DNA of 64,000 nucleotides from Parerythrobacter_A sp963761775 (GCA_963761775.1 CAVXIF010000011.1:744001-808000); one strand, 5' to 3'. Numbered from the stretch's first letter, positions 54,817-64,000 are shown. Translations and numbers: made by a program. Notes: a model not told the origin generated them from the letters alone.

Positions 54817-56199
54817 CTACTCCGTTTCGTTCGCGCGGCGGTCGCCCATGCCCAGCAGCTTCAGTTTGCGATGGAGCGCCGATCGTTCCATCCCGATGAA
54901 GCTGGCAGTCTTCGAAATATTGCCGGAGAACCGGCGGATCTGGATACCCAGATACTCGCGTTCGAAACTTTCGCGTGCCTCGCGCAGCGGCACGCCCATC
55001 ATCGCGGTCAGCCCCCCGCCCCCGCCCAGCCTGCCACCGGTCACTTCGCTTGGCAGCAAATCGGGGTCGATAGTGGCCATCTCTTCGCGCGGGGTGAGGA
55101 TGACGGTGCGCTCCACTACATTGCGCAGCTGTCGCACATTGCCGGGCCATTCATAGGCCTGAAGCGCCGCCATAGCCTGCGTGTCGATCTCGGGGGCAGG
55201 TACGCCCTGTTCCGCCGCATAGCGAGTGAAAAAATGCTCGGCCAGATCGGGTATGTCGTCGCGCCGTTCCGCCAGTGAAGGCACGGCGACGGGCACCACA
55301 TTCAGGCGATAGAACAGGTCTTCGCGGAATTGCTTGGCTTCCATTTCCTGCTGCAGGTCGCGGGCCGTCGAAGATACCACGCGCACATCCACTCCGATCT
55401 GCCGACTACCCCCGACCCGCACGAAACTCTGGTCCGTCAGCACCCGCAAAATGCGTGCTTGTGTGGAAAGCGGCATGTCCGCCACTTCATCGAGATACAG
55501 CGTGCCGCCATCCGCCACTTCCAGCAGCCCCTGCCGCACCAGCTTGCCGTTCGCTTCCTCACCGAACAGCTCGCGCTCGAACCGTTCCGGTGTAATGCGC
55601 GCCGAATTGACGATCACGAACGCATTATCGGCACGCGGGCTCCATGTATGCAGCAACCGGGCGGCCACTTCCTTGCCCGCGCCCGCCGGACCGCTGATCA
55701 TCACCCGGCTGCCCGTTCCCGCAACCCGTTTCAGTGTTGCGCGGACCTGGTTGATGGCGGCGGAATTGCCATTGAATTCTTCGCCTTGCGAAAAACCCTG
55801 CCGCAGACGCGTATTCTCGCGCCGCAAACGCTCGGTTTCGGTGGCGCGCGCCACCAGCATGAGCAACCGCTCCGCTTCGAACGGTTTTTCGATGAAATCG
55901 ACGGCCCCCCTGCTGACCGCGGACACGGCCGTGTCGATATTGCCGTGGCCCGAAAAGATGATGACAGGCAGCGAAGGTTCGCGCTGCTTGATCGCGTCCA
56001 GAACTTCCAGCCCGTCCATCGGGCTGCCGTGCAGCCACACATCGAGCAGCACCAGGCTGGGCCGCCGTTCGTCGATGGCTTTCAGCGCGCTTTCGCTGTC
56101 GCCTGCCGTGCGACTGGCATAGCCTTCATCGGACAATACGCCCGATACCAGCTCGCGAATGTCGCGTTCGTCATCGACGACGAGAATATCTAGCGCCAT
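54817..56199 (-). CDS. ntrX: Response regulator NtrX lacking the GAFTGA loop
   Basis: NtrX is the partner of NtrY in nitrogen, redox or envelope regulation. The 460-residue protein begins MALDILVVDDERDIRELV, with phospho-acceptor Asp in LVLLDVWLHGSPMDG. The AAA+ domain has ISGPAGAGKEVAARLLH as Walker A and GGTLYLDEVADM as Walker B. At the sigma-54 contact loop the sequence is ELFGEEANGKLVRQG, with no GAFTGA. A Fis-type helix-turn-helix ends it (GNISKTASFIGMERSALHRKL). ATG 56199 is 37 bases after ntrY. Confidence 0.93.
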   Translation of the reverse strand: MALDILVVDDERDIRELVSGVLSDEGYASRTAGDSESALKAIDERRPSLVLLDVWLHGSPMDGLEVLDAIKQREPSLPVIIFSGHGNIDTAVSAVSRGAVDFIEKPFEAERLLMLVARATETERLRRENTRLRQGFSQGEEFNGNSAAINQVRATLKRVAGTGSRVMISGPAGAGKEVAARLLHTWSPRADNAFVIVNSARITPERFERELFGEEANGKLVRQGLLEVADGGTLYLDEVADMPLSTQARILRVLTDQSFVRVGGSRQIGVDVRVVSSTARDLQQEMEAKQFREDLFYRLNVVPVAVPSLAERRDDIPDLAEHFFTRYAAEQGVPAPEIDTQAMAALQAYEWPGNVRQLRNVVERTVILTPREEMATIDPDLLPSEVTGGRLGGGGGLTAMMGVPLREARESFEREYLGIQIRRFSGNISKTASFIGMERSALHRKLKLLGMGDRRANETE

Positions 56200-56236
56200 T
56201 GCGCTGCTCCTGATTGCTGGCCTGATTGCCGGATTG

Positions 56237-58486
56237 TCATGGGGTGTCGGGGTCGGATGGTACGGGTGCGCGGGCAAAAGCGAGCGTGACACGCGTGCCG
56301 CCATCGGATGTGGTTGCAAAGTTCATCCCGCCGCCATGTTCCTCCACGATCTTGTTGACGATCGCGAGGCCCAGCCCGGTGCCTTTCTCACGCGTGGTGA
56401 CGTAGGGTTCTGTGATCCGCGCGCCATCCTGCGGCAGGCCGACCCCGTTGTCTTCCACATGCACGCACACTTCGTCGGCGTATTTTTCCAGGCGCACGGC
56501 AATGCGGGCGCGATAATCCGGCTCCGCCGATGCCTGCTTGGTTTCCACCGCTTCGACGGCGTTTTTCAGCACATTGGTCAACGCTTGGCCGACCTGGTGA
56601 CGGTCGCAGCTGATCTGGTCCGGCCCCTCCCCCTCGACAGACAGGTCGAAATTGATTTCGCTGTGCGCGACTTCCTGAAGGAACAGCGCCTGCCGCACCA
56701 GTTCATGTGCGTTTTCGATGCGGAACTGCGGTTTGGGCAAGCGCGCGAAGGAGGAGAATTCGTCCACCATCTTGCGCAAGTCGCCGACCTGCCGGATGAT
56801 CGTATTGGTCAGATCGTCGAACAATTCCCCATCGACATCGATAGCCTTGCGATAGCGGCGTTTCAGCCGTTCGGTCGCCAGCTGGATCGGGGTTAGCGGG
56901 TTCTTGATCTCGTGCGCGATGCGCTGCGCCACGTCCGACCATGCGGCCTGTCGCTGGTCGAGCAGCTGGCGCGTAATGTCCTCGAATGTCAGCACTTTGC
57001 CGCTGCCTGTTTCGGTGATCTTTACGGCCAGCGTCAGCAGTTCACCGGCGCGGTTGTGCGACACGATGCCGCTGTCCAGCCCGGCATCGATCAGCGCAGC
57101 AAATTGGGGTGCAAGCGTTTCGATGTCTGTAGGTCCGGACGCGCTTTCCGCCCCGGTATCGAGCAGAGCCTGCGCCGCGCCGTTCATCAGCAGCACTTTG
57201 CCATCCGCATCCAGGGAAATGATACCGGCGGAGATTGATTCCAACAGCGCCTCCATGAACGCGCGGCGTTGGGAAAGCTGCGAATTGGCACCGACCAGCG
57301 CGTCGGTCTGCTTCTCGATCTGCGCGGTCATGCGGTTGAATGCGCGATTGAGAAGGCCGATTTCATCCGCACCGGTGCGCCCTTCGACGCGCAGTGCGAA
57401 GTTGCCCGCCCCGACCTGCCGCGCCGCGCCGACCAAGTCGGTCAGCGGCTCGACTTGGCGGTCCGCAAACCGCAGCGCGAACCATACCGCGATCCCGACC
57501 AGGGCGAGCGAAGCAAGATACAGCGCGAGATTGAACCGCAACTGCAAGGCGCGTGCGCGGGTTTGCAGAACGGTAAAGCCTTCGCTGATCGCCTGCGCGC
57601 GTTGCCAGGACCTGAACCCGCGCTCTTCAAGATTGCGGACCGTGTAAAGGAACAGTCCGGTGTTCCTGTCCACCGTCGCTACCGCTTCGATGCGCGAGTC
57701 CGTCGCCTCCATCACCGCGCTCTCGCCGTCCTGCAAGCGGCGCACGCCTGCCGTTCCGAAGACGCCGGGCTTGCTCGCCTCGGTTATATCGTAGGTTGCC
57801 ACGGTGCGTAACGAGCCGTCGTCCACCCGTTGCAAAATTGCCGCTTCGTTGATGTCGCGCCCGTCCATCTGGAAACTCACGAATTCCACAAAGGCCGGGT
57901 CGGTCAGTTCGGTGCGCTGTCCGCTTTCGAAATAGAAACGCAGATCGCCGGCCATCGTGACGGTTTCGTTCGTCACTTCCACCTGGTTCTCGACGTAATA
58001 TTCGCGCGCCATCTCGTTCGCCGCCTGCATCAAGCCACGCGAATTGGCAGAGAACCAGAAATCCACACCGGACTGGAACAGGAATGCCGCGAACCCCGCC
58101 ACCAGCAATGTCGGCAAGGCGGCGACCATCGAGAAGAAGAACACGAGCCGGACATGCAATCGCGCCGTGCTGCCCGCTGCGCGCCGCATTGCCATTCTGC
58201 GCCCTGCCAGGACAATCAGTCCCAGTGACGGAATGAGCGTGCCGATCAACAGCGTGGCGACTTGCGCCGAAGGTAGCAGCTGTCCGCCCGGTGGCGCATT
58301 AGTGAACGTGAACCACGTCAGCGTGACCATCGCGACAAAGGCCAGCACGGCCAGCACTTCAAGCAGGCCGATAATGTTTGCACGGCGCGCTGCGGCGGCA
58401 AAGCGGCGGCGCCAGCGCGGAGTGGATCGGGCCAGTAATGGTGCGGCGGACGTCATCGTTGCCGCATTACAACAACGGTGTTGCAT
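56237..58486 (-). CDS. ntrY: Membrane sensor histidine kinase NtrY
   Basis: The 749-residue kinase has membrane segments near residues 35-55, 78-96 and 115-135, a periplasmic domain of about 170 residues, and another membrane segment near 310. HAMP follows (RFADRQVEPLTDLVGAARQV), then PAS (ALLESISAGIISLDADG). The phosphorylation site is QRIAHEIKNPLTPIQLA, with N box DRHQVGQALTNVLKNAVEAV and G boxes EDNGVGLP and GTGLGLAIV. It phosphorylates NtrX. ATG 58456 is an alternative start that drops a Cys-rich decapeptide. Confidence 0.93.
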   Translation of the reverse strand: MQHRCCNAATMTSAAPLLARSTPRWRRRFAAAARRANIIGLLEVLAVLAFVAMVTLTWFTFTNAPPGGQLLPSAQVATLLIGTLIPSLGLIVLAGRRMAMRRAAGSTARLHVRLVFFFSMVAALPTLLVAGFAAFLFQSGVDFWFSANSRGLMQAANEMAREYYVENQVEVTNETVTMAGDLRFYFESGQRTELTDPAFVEFVSFQMDGRDINEAAILQRVDDGSLRTVATYDITEASKPGVFGTAGVRRLQDGESAVMEATDSRIEAVATVDRNTGLFLYTVRNLEERGFRSWQRAQAISEGFTVLQTRARALQLRFNLALYLASLALVGIAVWFALRFADRQVEPLTDLVGAARQVGAGNFALRVEGRTGADEIGLLNRAFNRMTAQIEKQTDALVGANSQLSQRRAFMEALLESISAGIISLDADGKVLLMNGAAQALLDTGAESASGPTDIETLAPQFAALIDAGLDSGIVSHNRAGELLTLAVKITETGSGKVLTFEDITRQLLDQRQAAWSDVAQRIAHEIKNPLTPIQLATERLKRRYRKAIDVDGELFDDLTNTIIRQVGDLRKMVDEFSSFARLPKPQFRIENAHELVRQALFLQEVAHSEINFDLSVEGEGPDQISCDRHQVGQALTNVLKNAVEAVETKQASAEPDYRARIAVRLEKYADEVCVHVEDNGVGLPQDGARITEPYVTTREKGTGLGLAIVNKIVEEHGGGMNFATTSDGGTRVTLAFARAPVPSDPDTP

Positions 58487-58550
58487 AAATGCAAGCCCCG
58501 TGGCGTCGAACCGTTGGCAATGCGCGACCGAAATTGGCGCGCGCGGTCGG

Positions 58551-59952
58551 CTAGCGAGGCTTGATTTCCAGTTCGCGCAGCTTCTTGTGCAGCGTGTTGC
58601 GATTGATGCCGAGCAGCGCGGCAGCTTTCAGCTGATTGCCATCCGTTTGCGCCAGCGCCCATTCCAGCAAGGGACGCTCTGCTGTGTCGACAAAGGCGCG
58701 ATATACAGTGCCGGGGGCGGGGTGCGCGTCGGCTATCCAGCTGGCAAAGGCGGCGCCGATGGCGTCCGGCGTCCCGCCGGTACCCGACATCGCAGGCATA
58801 TCGAGGATAGCATCGACCGCGGCTCCATCGACCAGATCGTCGCGCGACATCACCGCGAGCCGGAACACGGCGTTGCGCAATTCCCGGACATTGCCTGGCC
58901 ACTGCAGGGCAGCCAGTTTCTTTACAGCGCCATCCGACAGCGCACGTCGCGGCAGCCCCTCCTGCGCGGCGAGGTCGAGAAAATGCAGGGCGAGCGGCGC
59001 GATATCTTCGCGTCTTTCGCGCAAGGGCGGCATGGTGATCGGCACCACGTTGAGGCGATAGAACAGGTCTTCGCGGAAGGTGCCATTGGCGATCATCGGC
59101 GCGAGGTCGCGGTTGGTCGCGGCGATGATGCGCACGTCGATGGCGATTTCACGCCGCCCGCCAACGCGCCGGATCCGCCCGGATTGCAGTGCGCGCAGCA
59201 ATCGCGTCTGTGCCTCGATAGGCATGTCGCCGATCTCGTCGAGGAACAGTGTGCCGCCATTGGCCTGCTCGAACTTGCCGATGGCTTGCGAAATGGCACC
59301 GGTGAACGCGCCGCGCTCGTGCCCGAACAGCTCGCTTTCGATAAGGTCCGCCGGAATTGCCGCCGCGTTGACGGCTACGAACGGGCCGGTCTTGCGCGAC
59401 CCCAGCTGGTGGATGGCCTCGGCCACCAGCTCCTTGCCCGTGCCGCTTTCGCCCAGCACCAGCACCGTCAGGTCGTTGCGCAGGACGCGGGTAATCATGC
59501 GATAGACCGCCTGCATTGCCTGGCTGCGCCCAACGAGTGGCAGGCCGTCTCCACCCGCATCATCTTGCTTGTGCCCGCTTTTGCCGTGCTGTTCCTGACT
59601 CCGTCCGACCGCTTGCCGCACCGCACGCAACAGCTCATCCAGATCGAACGGTTTGGGGAAGTATTCGAACGCCCCCGCCTGCGTCGCGCGCACGGCGGTG
59701 TCGAGCGTGTTTTGCGCCGACAGGACGATGACCGGCATACCTTTGGGTACATCGCGCAAGCGAGTCGATACCGTCACCATCGCCAAGCAGCACATCGGTC
59801 AGCATCGCCGCAAAGGTGCCTTGTGCAAGGCAGGCATCACGCGCTGCCACGCTGTCGGCATGGGTGACGGCGTAGCCCTCGGCCTCCAGCGCGGAGCGCA
59901 CGACGGTGGCGATGGCCTGATCGTCCTCGACCAGCAGGATGCGATCAGCCAT
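58551..59952 (-). CDS. ntrC: Sigma-54-dependent response regulator NtrC (apparent frameshift)
   Basis: NtrC activates nitrogen-assimilation genes with sigma-54. It begins MADRILLVEDDQAIATVV with Asp in AMLTDVLLGDG. One extra base near 59758 breaks the receiver domain; removing it joins DSL to RDVPKGMPVIVLSAQ and gives 466 residues. The AAA+ domain has LGESGTGKELVAEAIH, GHERGAFTGA (sigma-54 loop present) and GGTLFLDEIGDMP. The Fis-type domain is NQLKAAALLGINRNTLHKKL. The start overlaps the ntrB stop. Confidence 0.93.
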
Positions 59953-61057
59953 TCTGCATGTTCCCCTCGTTCGCGCCGGCGACGGCCAAGTGAACCGTAA
60001 AAACGGTGCGACCGTCGCGCGCGTTGCGGCGGTAGCGGACACGGCCGCCCATGTCGGCCACTAGCTTCTTGACCAGCGGCAGGCCCAGCCCCTGCCCGCT
60101 GCGCTTCGAGGTAACGAACGGTTCGAAAATATGCGGCTCCAGCGCGGGATCCACTCCGGCGCCATTGTCTGCGACGGCGATCTCTATCGGCAGGCGCACC
60201 AGCGAACCGGCGCGCGGGATCGTCGCCGCAAGCCCGCTGACGAAGCGCGTGCGGACGGACACCAGCGGGCCGTCGCCTTCGCCACAGGCATCCACCGCAT
60301 TGGACAGCAGATTGATGACCACTTGCTCCAGTTGATCGGCATTGCCTGCGACATCTGGCAGCGAGGGATCGAAGGATTCCTCGAACGTAACCGGTCCGGC
60401 AGTGCCGACCCGCACCACCGCCATCGCCTTACGGATGGTGCCGTGCAGATTGACCGGGCCGTTTTCCGGGTGTGTCGCACTACCCAGCGCCTGCATCCGG
60501 TCGACCAGCCTCGCAATCCGGTCGACTTCGGCGGACATTACATCGGTCAGCTGCCGGTCGGCGCTGTCCAGCTTGCGCGCCACCAGCTGCGCCGCGCCGC
60601 GTATCGCCGCCAGCGGGTTCTTGATTTCGTGCGCCAGAACGGCGGGCGCTTTCAGCGAGGCATCGGTTTTGGACGCATACGCCATGTCGGTCTGCGCCGC
60701 TTCCGATACGGTGACCACCCGCCAGCCCTCGTCGCCTGCCAACGGGCTCGACGTCAGGTTCACGCGCCGCGTCTCGCCCGCCACCTGCATCGCAATACCG
60801 CGCGCAATCAGGGGCGCGTTGTCGATGCGCAGGCGATCGAACAATGCAGCATCGTCGATGTGCAGACACTGGTCGAGCAACTGCCCGCACAGCCGTCGCG
60901 CGCCCGCGCCCAGCAGATTCTCCGCCGCCGGATTGACCTCGCGCACCACGAAACCCGAATCGACTACCAGCAGCGCAAACAGCAGCGAAGCGATCTGGGT
61001 TTTTGCGTCGGGAAGTTCGGGCGACGGCGCATCGAGCGGCGCGCACGCGGTCGTCAT
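59945..61057 (-). CDS. ntrB: Nitrogen-regulation sensor kinase NtrB
   Basis: The 370-residue cytoplasmic kinase has a PAS domain (residues 15-130, VVDSGFVVREVNPAAENLL), the phosphorylation site LAHEIKNPLAAIRGAAQLV, the N box NADQLEQVVINLLSNAVDACG, and G boxes VADNGAGVD and GQGLGLPLVKKL. It phosphorylates or dephosphorylates NtrC under PII control. ATG 61057 overlaps the dusB stop (ATGA). No membrane segment is seen. Confidence 0.94.
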   Translation of the reverse strand: MTTACAPLDAPSPELPDAKTQIASLLFALLVVDSGFVVREVNPAAENLLGAGARRLCGQLLDQCLHIDDAALFDRLRIDNAPLIARGIAMQVAGETRRVNLTSSPLAGDEGWRVVTVSEAAQTDMAYASKTDASLKAPAVLAHEIKNPLAAIRGAAQLVARKLDSADRQLTDVMSAEVDRIARLVDRMQALGSATHPENGPVNLHGTIRKAMAVVRVGTAGPVTFEESFDPSLPDVAGNADQLEQVVINLLSNAVDACGEGDGPLVSVRTRFVSGLAATIPRAGSLVRLPIEIAVADNGAGVDPALEPHIFEPFVTSKRSGQGLGLPLVKKLVADMGGRVRYRRNARDGRTVFTVHLAVAGANEGNMQNG

Positions 61058-62068
61058 GCGGCCTGCTTGTGCACGAAGGGTGCGTAGAACCGCTCGATTT
61101 CGCCCAGCACCTGGTGTGCATCGTCGATGAAGTTGGCGCGGTTGCGGAACTCCGCCGAGCCGTGCATCCCCTTGGTGTACCACCCGATATGCTTGCGCGC
61201 GACCTTCACGCCAACATCCGCGCCATACAGGTCGAGCATGCCGTTATAGTGTTCGACCAGCACATCGTATTGTTCGCCAAAAGATGGCGACGCGCGCTGT
61301 TCACCGGTGCGCAGCCAGTGCATCACCTGCCCCAGCAGCCACGGTTTGCCATATGCACCGCGCCCGATCATCACGCCGCTGGCGCCCGATTGTTCCAGCG
61401 CCTCGGCAGCATCGGCAATGCGTGCAGATATCGCCATTGGCAATCACCGGAATGTCCACCGCATCGCATACGGTGCGGATGAACCGCCAGTCTGCGCTGC
61501 CCTTGTACATCTGGTTTCGCGTGCGCCCGTGGACCGTAATCATCTTCACGCCCAGATCCTCGGCGATATGCGCAAGTTCCGGGGCGTTCAGGCTGGCATG
61601 GTCCCAGCCCATCCGCATTTTCACCGTGACCGGCACGCTGACCGCCTTCACCGTGGCTTCCATCAGCCTGGCCGCCAGCGGCACCTCTCGCATCAGGGCC
61701 GACCCGGCCATACCATTCGTCACCTTGCGCACCGGACAGCCGAAATTGATGTCGATGATGGCCGCGCCGCGATCCTCGTTCAACTTGGCCGCTTCCGCCA
61801 TGCTGTCGGGATCGCAGCCAACCAGCTGCATGGAAACCGGTTCCTCTATCGCATCCCACGCCACCTTTTGCAGCGATTGCCGCGTTTCGCGGATCATCGC
61901 CTGGCTGGCCACCATCTCGGTGACATTGAGGCCGGACCCGAAGCGCCGCACCAACGTACGGAACGGCATGTCCGTCACCCCTGTCATCGGCGCAAGCACG
62001 ACAGGTTGCGGCACGACGACGGGACCGATCTCTATCGGAGCAAGCTTTGGTGGTGGGGGAAGTGTCAT
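61054..62068 (-). CDS. dusB: tRNA-dihydrouridine synthase DusB (NifR3), apparent frameshift
   Basis: DusB reduces uridine in tRNA with FMN and NADPH. It has VLAPMTGVTDMPFRTLVRRFG, the catalytic Cys in DINFGCPVRKVTNGMAGSALM, KMRMGWDHASLNAPELA and ITVHGRTRNQMYKGSADW. The frame changes near 61426; removing one base joins ANGDI to ARIADAAEALEQSGA and MIGRGAYGKPWLLGQV, giving 337 residues. It leads the dusB-ntrBC-ntrYX-hfq-hflX run, the classical nifR3 arrangement. Confidence 0.93.
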
Positions 62069-62078
62069 GTCTCGTGCG

Positions 62079-62099
62079 GTTGCCTAATCTTTAGGCAAC
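62079..62099. promoter_or_regulatory. Perfect palindrome in the dusB leader
   Basis: GTTGCCTAA, TCT, TTAGGCAAC is a nine-base perfect inverted repeat with a three-base spacer, ten bases before the dusB start and 48 bases before ispDF. It could be an operator for the divergent pair or a leader hairpin that blocks ribosome entry to dusB. It does not match the NtrC consensus. Confidence 0.55.
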
Positions 62100-62147
62100 G
62101 AATACCGGTTTGCCACCCGCTGCGCAAGGCGGTAGCGCGCACCCTGC

Positions 62148-63317
62148 ATGCACAGCGCCCCGCCCTGCCCTTCCTTCCACGCCGTTGTCGTCGCGGGTGG
62201 CTCCGGCACGCGCGCTGCGCAGCAGGTGCCGAAGCAGTTCGCCAAATGGCGCGGCAAGCGCGTCTTGACGCACAGTATCGCCGCGCTAACCGACGCAGGG
62301 GTGGCGCATATTGCGGTCGTGGTCCCCGATCCCGGCGATCCGCTGGCACTGGACAGCATACCCGACGGCGCTTCGGTCACGTTGGTCAAAGGCGGCGACA
62401 CGCGACAGGCATCGGTCCGCGCCGGGCTGGAGGCGCTGGCCTCGCAAACACCCGAACGTGTGCTGATCCACGATGCCGCGCGGCCCGATATACCCCCAAC
62501 GGTCATCTCGCGCCTGCGTGCTGCGCTGGATGACAGCGCAGCCGCAATTCCCGTTCTTCCCGTTGCCGACAGCCTGATCGTCGCGGACGACACCGTCATG
62601 GGTAACCCGCTCGACCGCGACACGATACGCCGCGTGCAAACGCCGCAGGCATTCCACTTCGACACCATCCTGAGCGCACACCGCAGCTGGTCTGGCCCCG
62701 CAACGGCGGGCGACGATGCGCAAGTCGCGCGCGCAGCAGGTCATGCCGTGGCATTGGTGGAAGGTGACGAAGCGTTGAAGAAGCTGACCTACGCCGCTGA
62801 TTTCGAGAACAGGGAAAGCGCCACCATGCCGATGATGCGGATCGGATCGGGATACGATGTCCATCGCCTCGCCGAAGGAGAGGCGCTGTGGCTGGGCGGT
62901 ATCCGGATCGAACACACCCACGGTCTTGCCGGACACAGCGATGCCGACGTGGCGCTGCACGCGATTACCGATGCCGTGCTGGGCGCAATCGGCGCGGGCG
63001 ATATCGGCCAGCACTTCTCGCCATCGGACGCACGCTGGGCCGGTGCCTCCTCCGACCGGTTCCTGGGCCATGCCCGTGCGCTGGCGGACGAAGCGGGCTA
63101 TCAAACCGGCAATGTCGATGTCACGATTATCTGCGAAGCGCCCAAAATCGGCCCGCACCGCGATGCCATGCGCACGAGCATTGCAAGCATCTTGGAAATT
63201 CCGGCAGACCGCGTTAGCGTAAAAGCCACGACGACCGAAGGATTGGGGCCGACCGGCAGGCGCGAAGGCATCGCGGCGCAAGCGACGGTTCTGCTGATGA
63301 AGAAGGATCGACCATGA
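62148..63317 (+). CDS. ispDF: Bifunctional IspD/IspF enzyme of isoprenoid synthesis
   Basis: The 389-residue fusion performs two steps of the MEP pathway: CTP transfer to methylerythritol phosphate (IspD, residues 1-225) and cyclisation to MEcPP (IspF, 230-389). IspD shows VVVAGGSGTRAAQQVPKQF and LIHDAARPDIPP. IspF shows MRIGSGYDVHRLAEGEALW, HSDADVALHAITDAVLGA and TTEGLGPTGRREGIAAQA. Fusion of the two is typical of alpha- and epsilonproteobacteria. The stop overlaps the next gene (ATGA). Confidence 0.96.
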   Translation: MHSAPPCPSFHAVVVAGGSGTRAAQQVPKQFAKWRGKRVLTHSIAALTDAGVAHIAVVVPDPGDPLALDSIPDGASVTLVKGGDTRQASVRAGLEALASQTPERVLIHDAARPDIPPTVISRLRAALDDSAAAIPVLPVADSLIVADDTVMGNPLDRDTIRRVQTPQAFHFDTILSAHRSWSGPATAGDDAQVARAAGHAVALVEGDEALKKLTYAADFENRESATMPMMRIGSGYDVHRLAEGEALWLGGIRIEHTHGLAGHSDADVALHAITDAVLGAIGAGDIGQHFSPSDARWAGASSDRFLGHARALADEAGYQTGNVDVTIICEAPKIGPHRDAMRTSIASILEIPADRVSVKATTTEGLGPTGRREGIAAQATVLLMKKDRP

Positions 63318-63853
63318 CACGCACCTTATCGACCAGGCTGGCCGCGGCTGCCGCAGCGTTGAGCACTGCCGCCCTGCCCACCGCGCTTTCCGCGCAGGAA
63401 TGCGTCGCGCAATCCGACGTTGCGGATACGGTGGTCTTTGCCGTTCCGGTTGCCGTGAAGACGCTGCGCACGAAATGCGGCGAAACGCTGTCTTCGGACG
63501 GGTTCCTGATGTCCGGGTCCGATACGATGGTCGCTACGTTCGAACAGCAAGGCGCGGCTGCCTGGCCGGGTGCCTTGCGCTTGATCAGTACTTTTGCCGG
63601 CAAGGACGGCGGTGCCGATGCCATTGCCGAGAGTCTGGCCACGCTCGATGCAGAAAACGCCCGTAACCTTCTTGGCGCATTGCTGCCCGGCATGGCGATG
63701 AAGGATTTCGATGTGAAGGATTGCGGCAAGATCGAGCGCGGGCTCGAACTACTCGCGCCGCTGCCGCCTGAAAACCTGGGTGGTATCGCAGCATTTATCG
63801 CTGAAATGTCGAAAGTGAAAAATCCGAGCATCTGCCCCGACGACGCCGCGTGA
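63314..63853 (+). CDS. Exported hypothetical protein
   Basis: The 179-residue protein has a signal peptide (LAAAAAALSTAALPTALSAQ). The mature part has four Cys (QECVAQ, RTKCGET, VKDCGK, SICPDD), which could form two disulfides, and no domain I recognise. It is coupled to ispDF upstream and to the CinA gene downstream by four-base overlaps. The role is unknown. Confidence 0.75.
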   Translation: MTRTLSTRLAAAAAALSTAALPTALSAQECVAQSDVADTVVFAVPVAVKTLRTKCGETLSSDGFLMSGSDTMVATFEQQGAAAWPGALRLISTFAGKDGGADAIAESLATLDAENARNLLGALLPGMAMKDFDVKDCGKIERGLELLAPLPPENLGGIAAFIAEMSKVKNPSICPDDAA

Positions 63854-64000
63854 GCGACTTCATCCTCCCCGATGACATCGTGTCGCTCGCGACAAGGGTT
63901 ATCGAGGAAAACGCCGCAGCGGGCCGTAAGGTAACACTGGCGGAAAGCTGTACGGGCGGTCTGGTGGCAGCGGCGTTGACCGAAGTGGCGGGATCGTCCG
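63850..64000 (+). CDS. CinA C-terminal domain protein (nicotinamide-nucleotide amidase), partial
   Basis: Only the first 50 codons lie in the window. GTG 63850 overlaps the previous stop (GTGA). The segment VTLAESCTGGLVAAALTEVAGSS is the CinA/PncC signature that holds the amidase active site. It is the stand-alone C-terminal domain, without the MoCF-like N-terminal part. The family deamidates NMN to nicotinate mononucleotide. Confidence 0.88.
   Translation, partial: MSDFILPDDIVSLATRVIEENAAAGRKVTLAESCTGGLVAAALTEVAGSS

Overview
This window is GC-rich, densely packed chromosomal DNA from an alphaproteobacterium, most likely of the order Sphingomonadales (Erythrobacteraceae or Sphingomonadaceae). 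Four things suggest this: the dusB-ntrB-ntrC-ntrY-ntrX-hfq-hflX gene order with a fused ispDF divergent to it, an Hfq with two Sm domains, a PhaR regulator, and long runs of genes whose stop and start codons overlap. It is mainly core genome. I see no insertion sequence, phage, integrase other than housekeeping XerC, CRISPR array or rRNA gene. The placement is my inference from gene content, not from a search.

Layout. 1-6200: a cut-off LpoA-like lipoprotein gene, then rsmI-yraN-gshB on the plus strand and rph-rdgB-hemW-xerC on the minus strand. 6250-12740: heat-shock genes hrcA-grpE and dnaK-dnaJ, with small envelope lipoproteins between them. 12749-20224: a patatin-like lipase, radA, cvpA, an IscU/NifU-like scaffold, an MFS symporter and alr. 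20238-28740: phaR, proS, a DUF805 protein, an M28 peptidase, a TupA-like ATP-grasp protein, rnr, a peroxiredoxin-like protein and a universal stress protein. 28881-33696: pyruvate dehydrogenase E2, lipoamide dehydrogenase and a Kef-type K+/H+ antiporter. 33693-43485: a five-gene minus-strand operon of secreted, repeat-domain surface proteins, including a 1715-residue protein that ends in an apparent outer-membrane barrel. 43675-51996: tRNA-Ser(TGA), then the chain mltB-rlpA-dacC-tmk-holB-metG-tatD-MBL hydrolase-small membrane protein. 52064-62068: mazG, then on the minus strand dusB-ntrB-ntrC-ntrY-ntrX-hfq-hflX. 62148-64000: ispDF, an exported protein and the start of a CinA-type gene.

How the genes work together. 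One block makes and remodels peptidoglycan (LpoA-like, alr, mltB, rlpA, dacC). One handles protein folding stress (HrcA, GrpE, DnaK, DnaJ). One senses nitrogen or redox state and acts after transcription (NtrBC, NtrYX, Hfq, HflX). The surface operon is the least explained part. Its proteins share an N-terminal module and DUF11-type modules, and it has palindromes and a CtrA-like site in its leader.

Data quality. About 17 single-base indels, 16 of them net insertions of one base, break otherwise intact housekeeping genes (xerC, hemW, pdhC, lpdA, mltB, rlpA, holB, ntrC, dusB and others). In nearly every case removing one base restores a full-length family protein whose length is a whole number of codons. 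I read these as sequencing errors, not as pseudogenes, and annotate the full spans.
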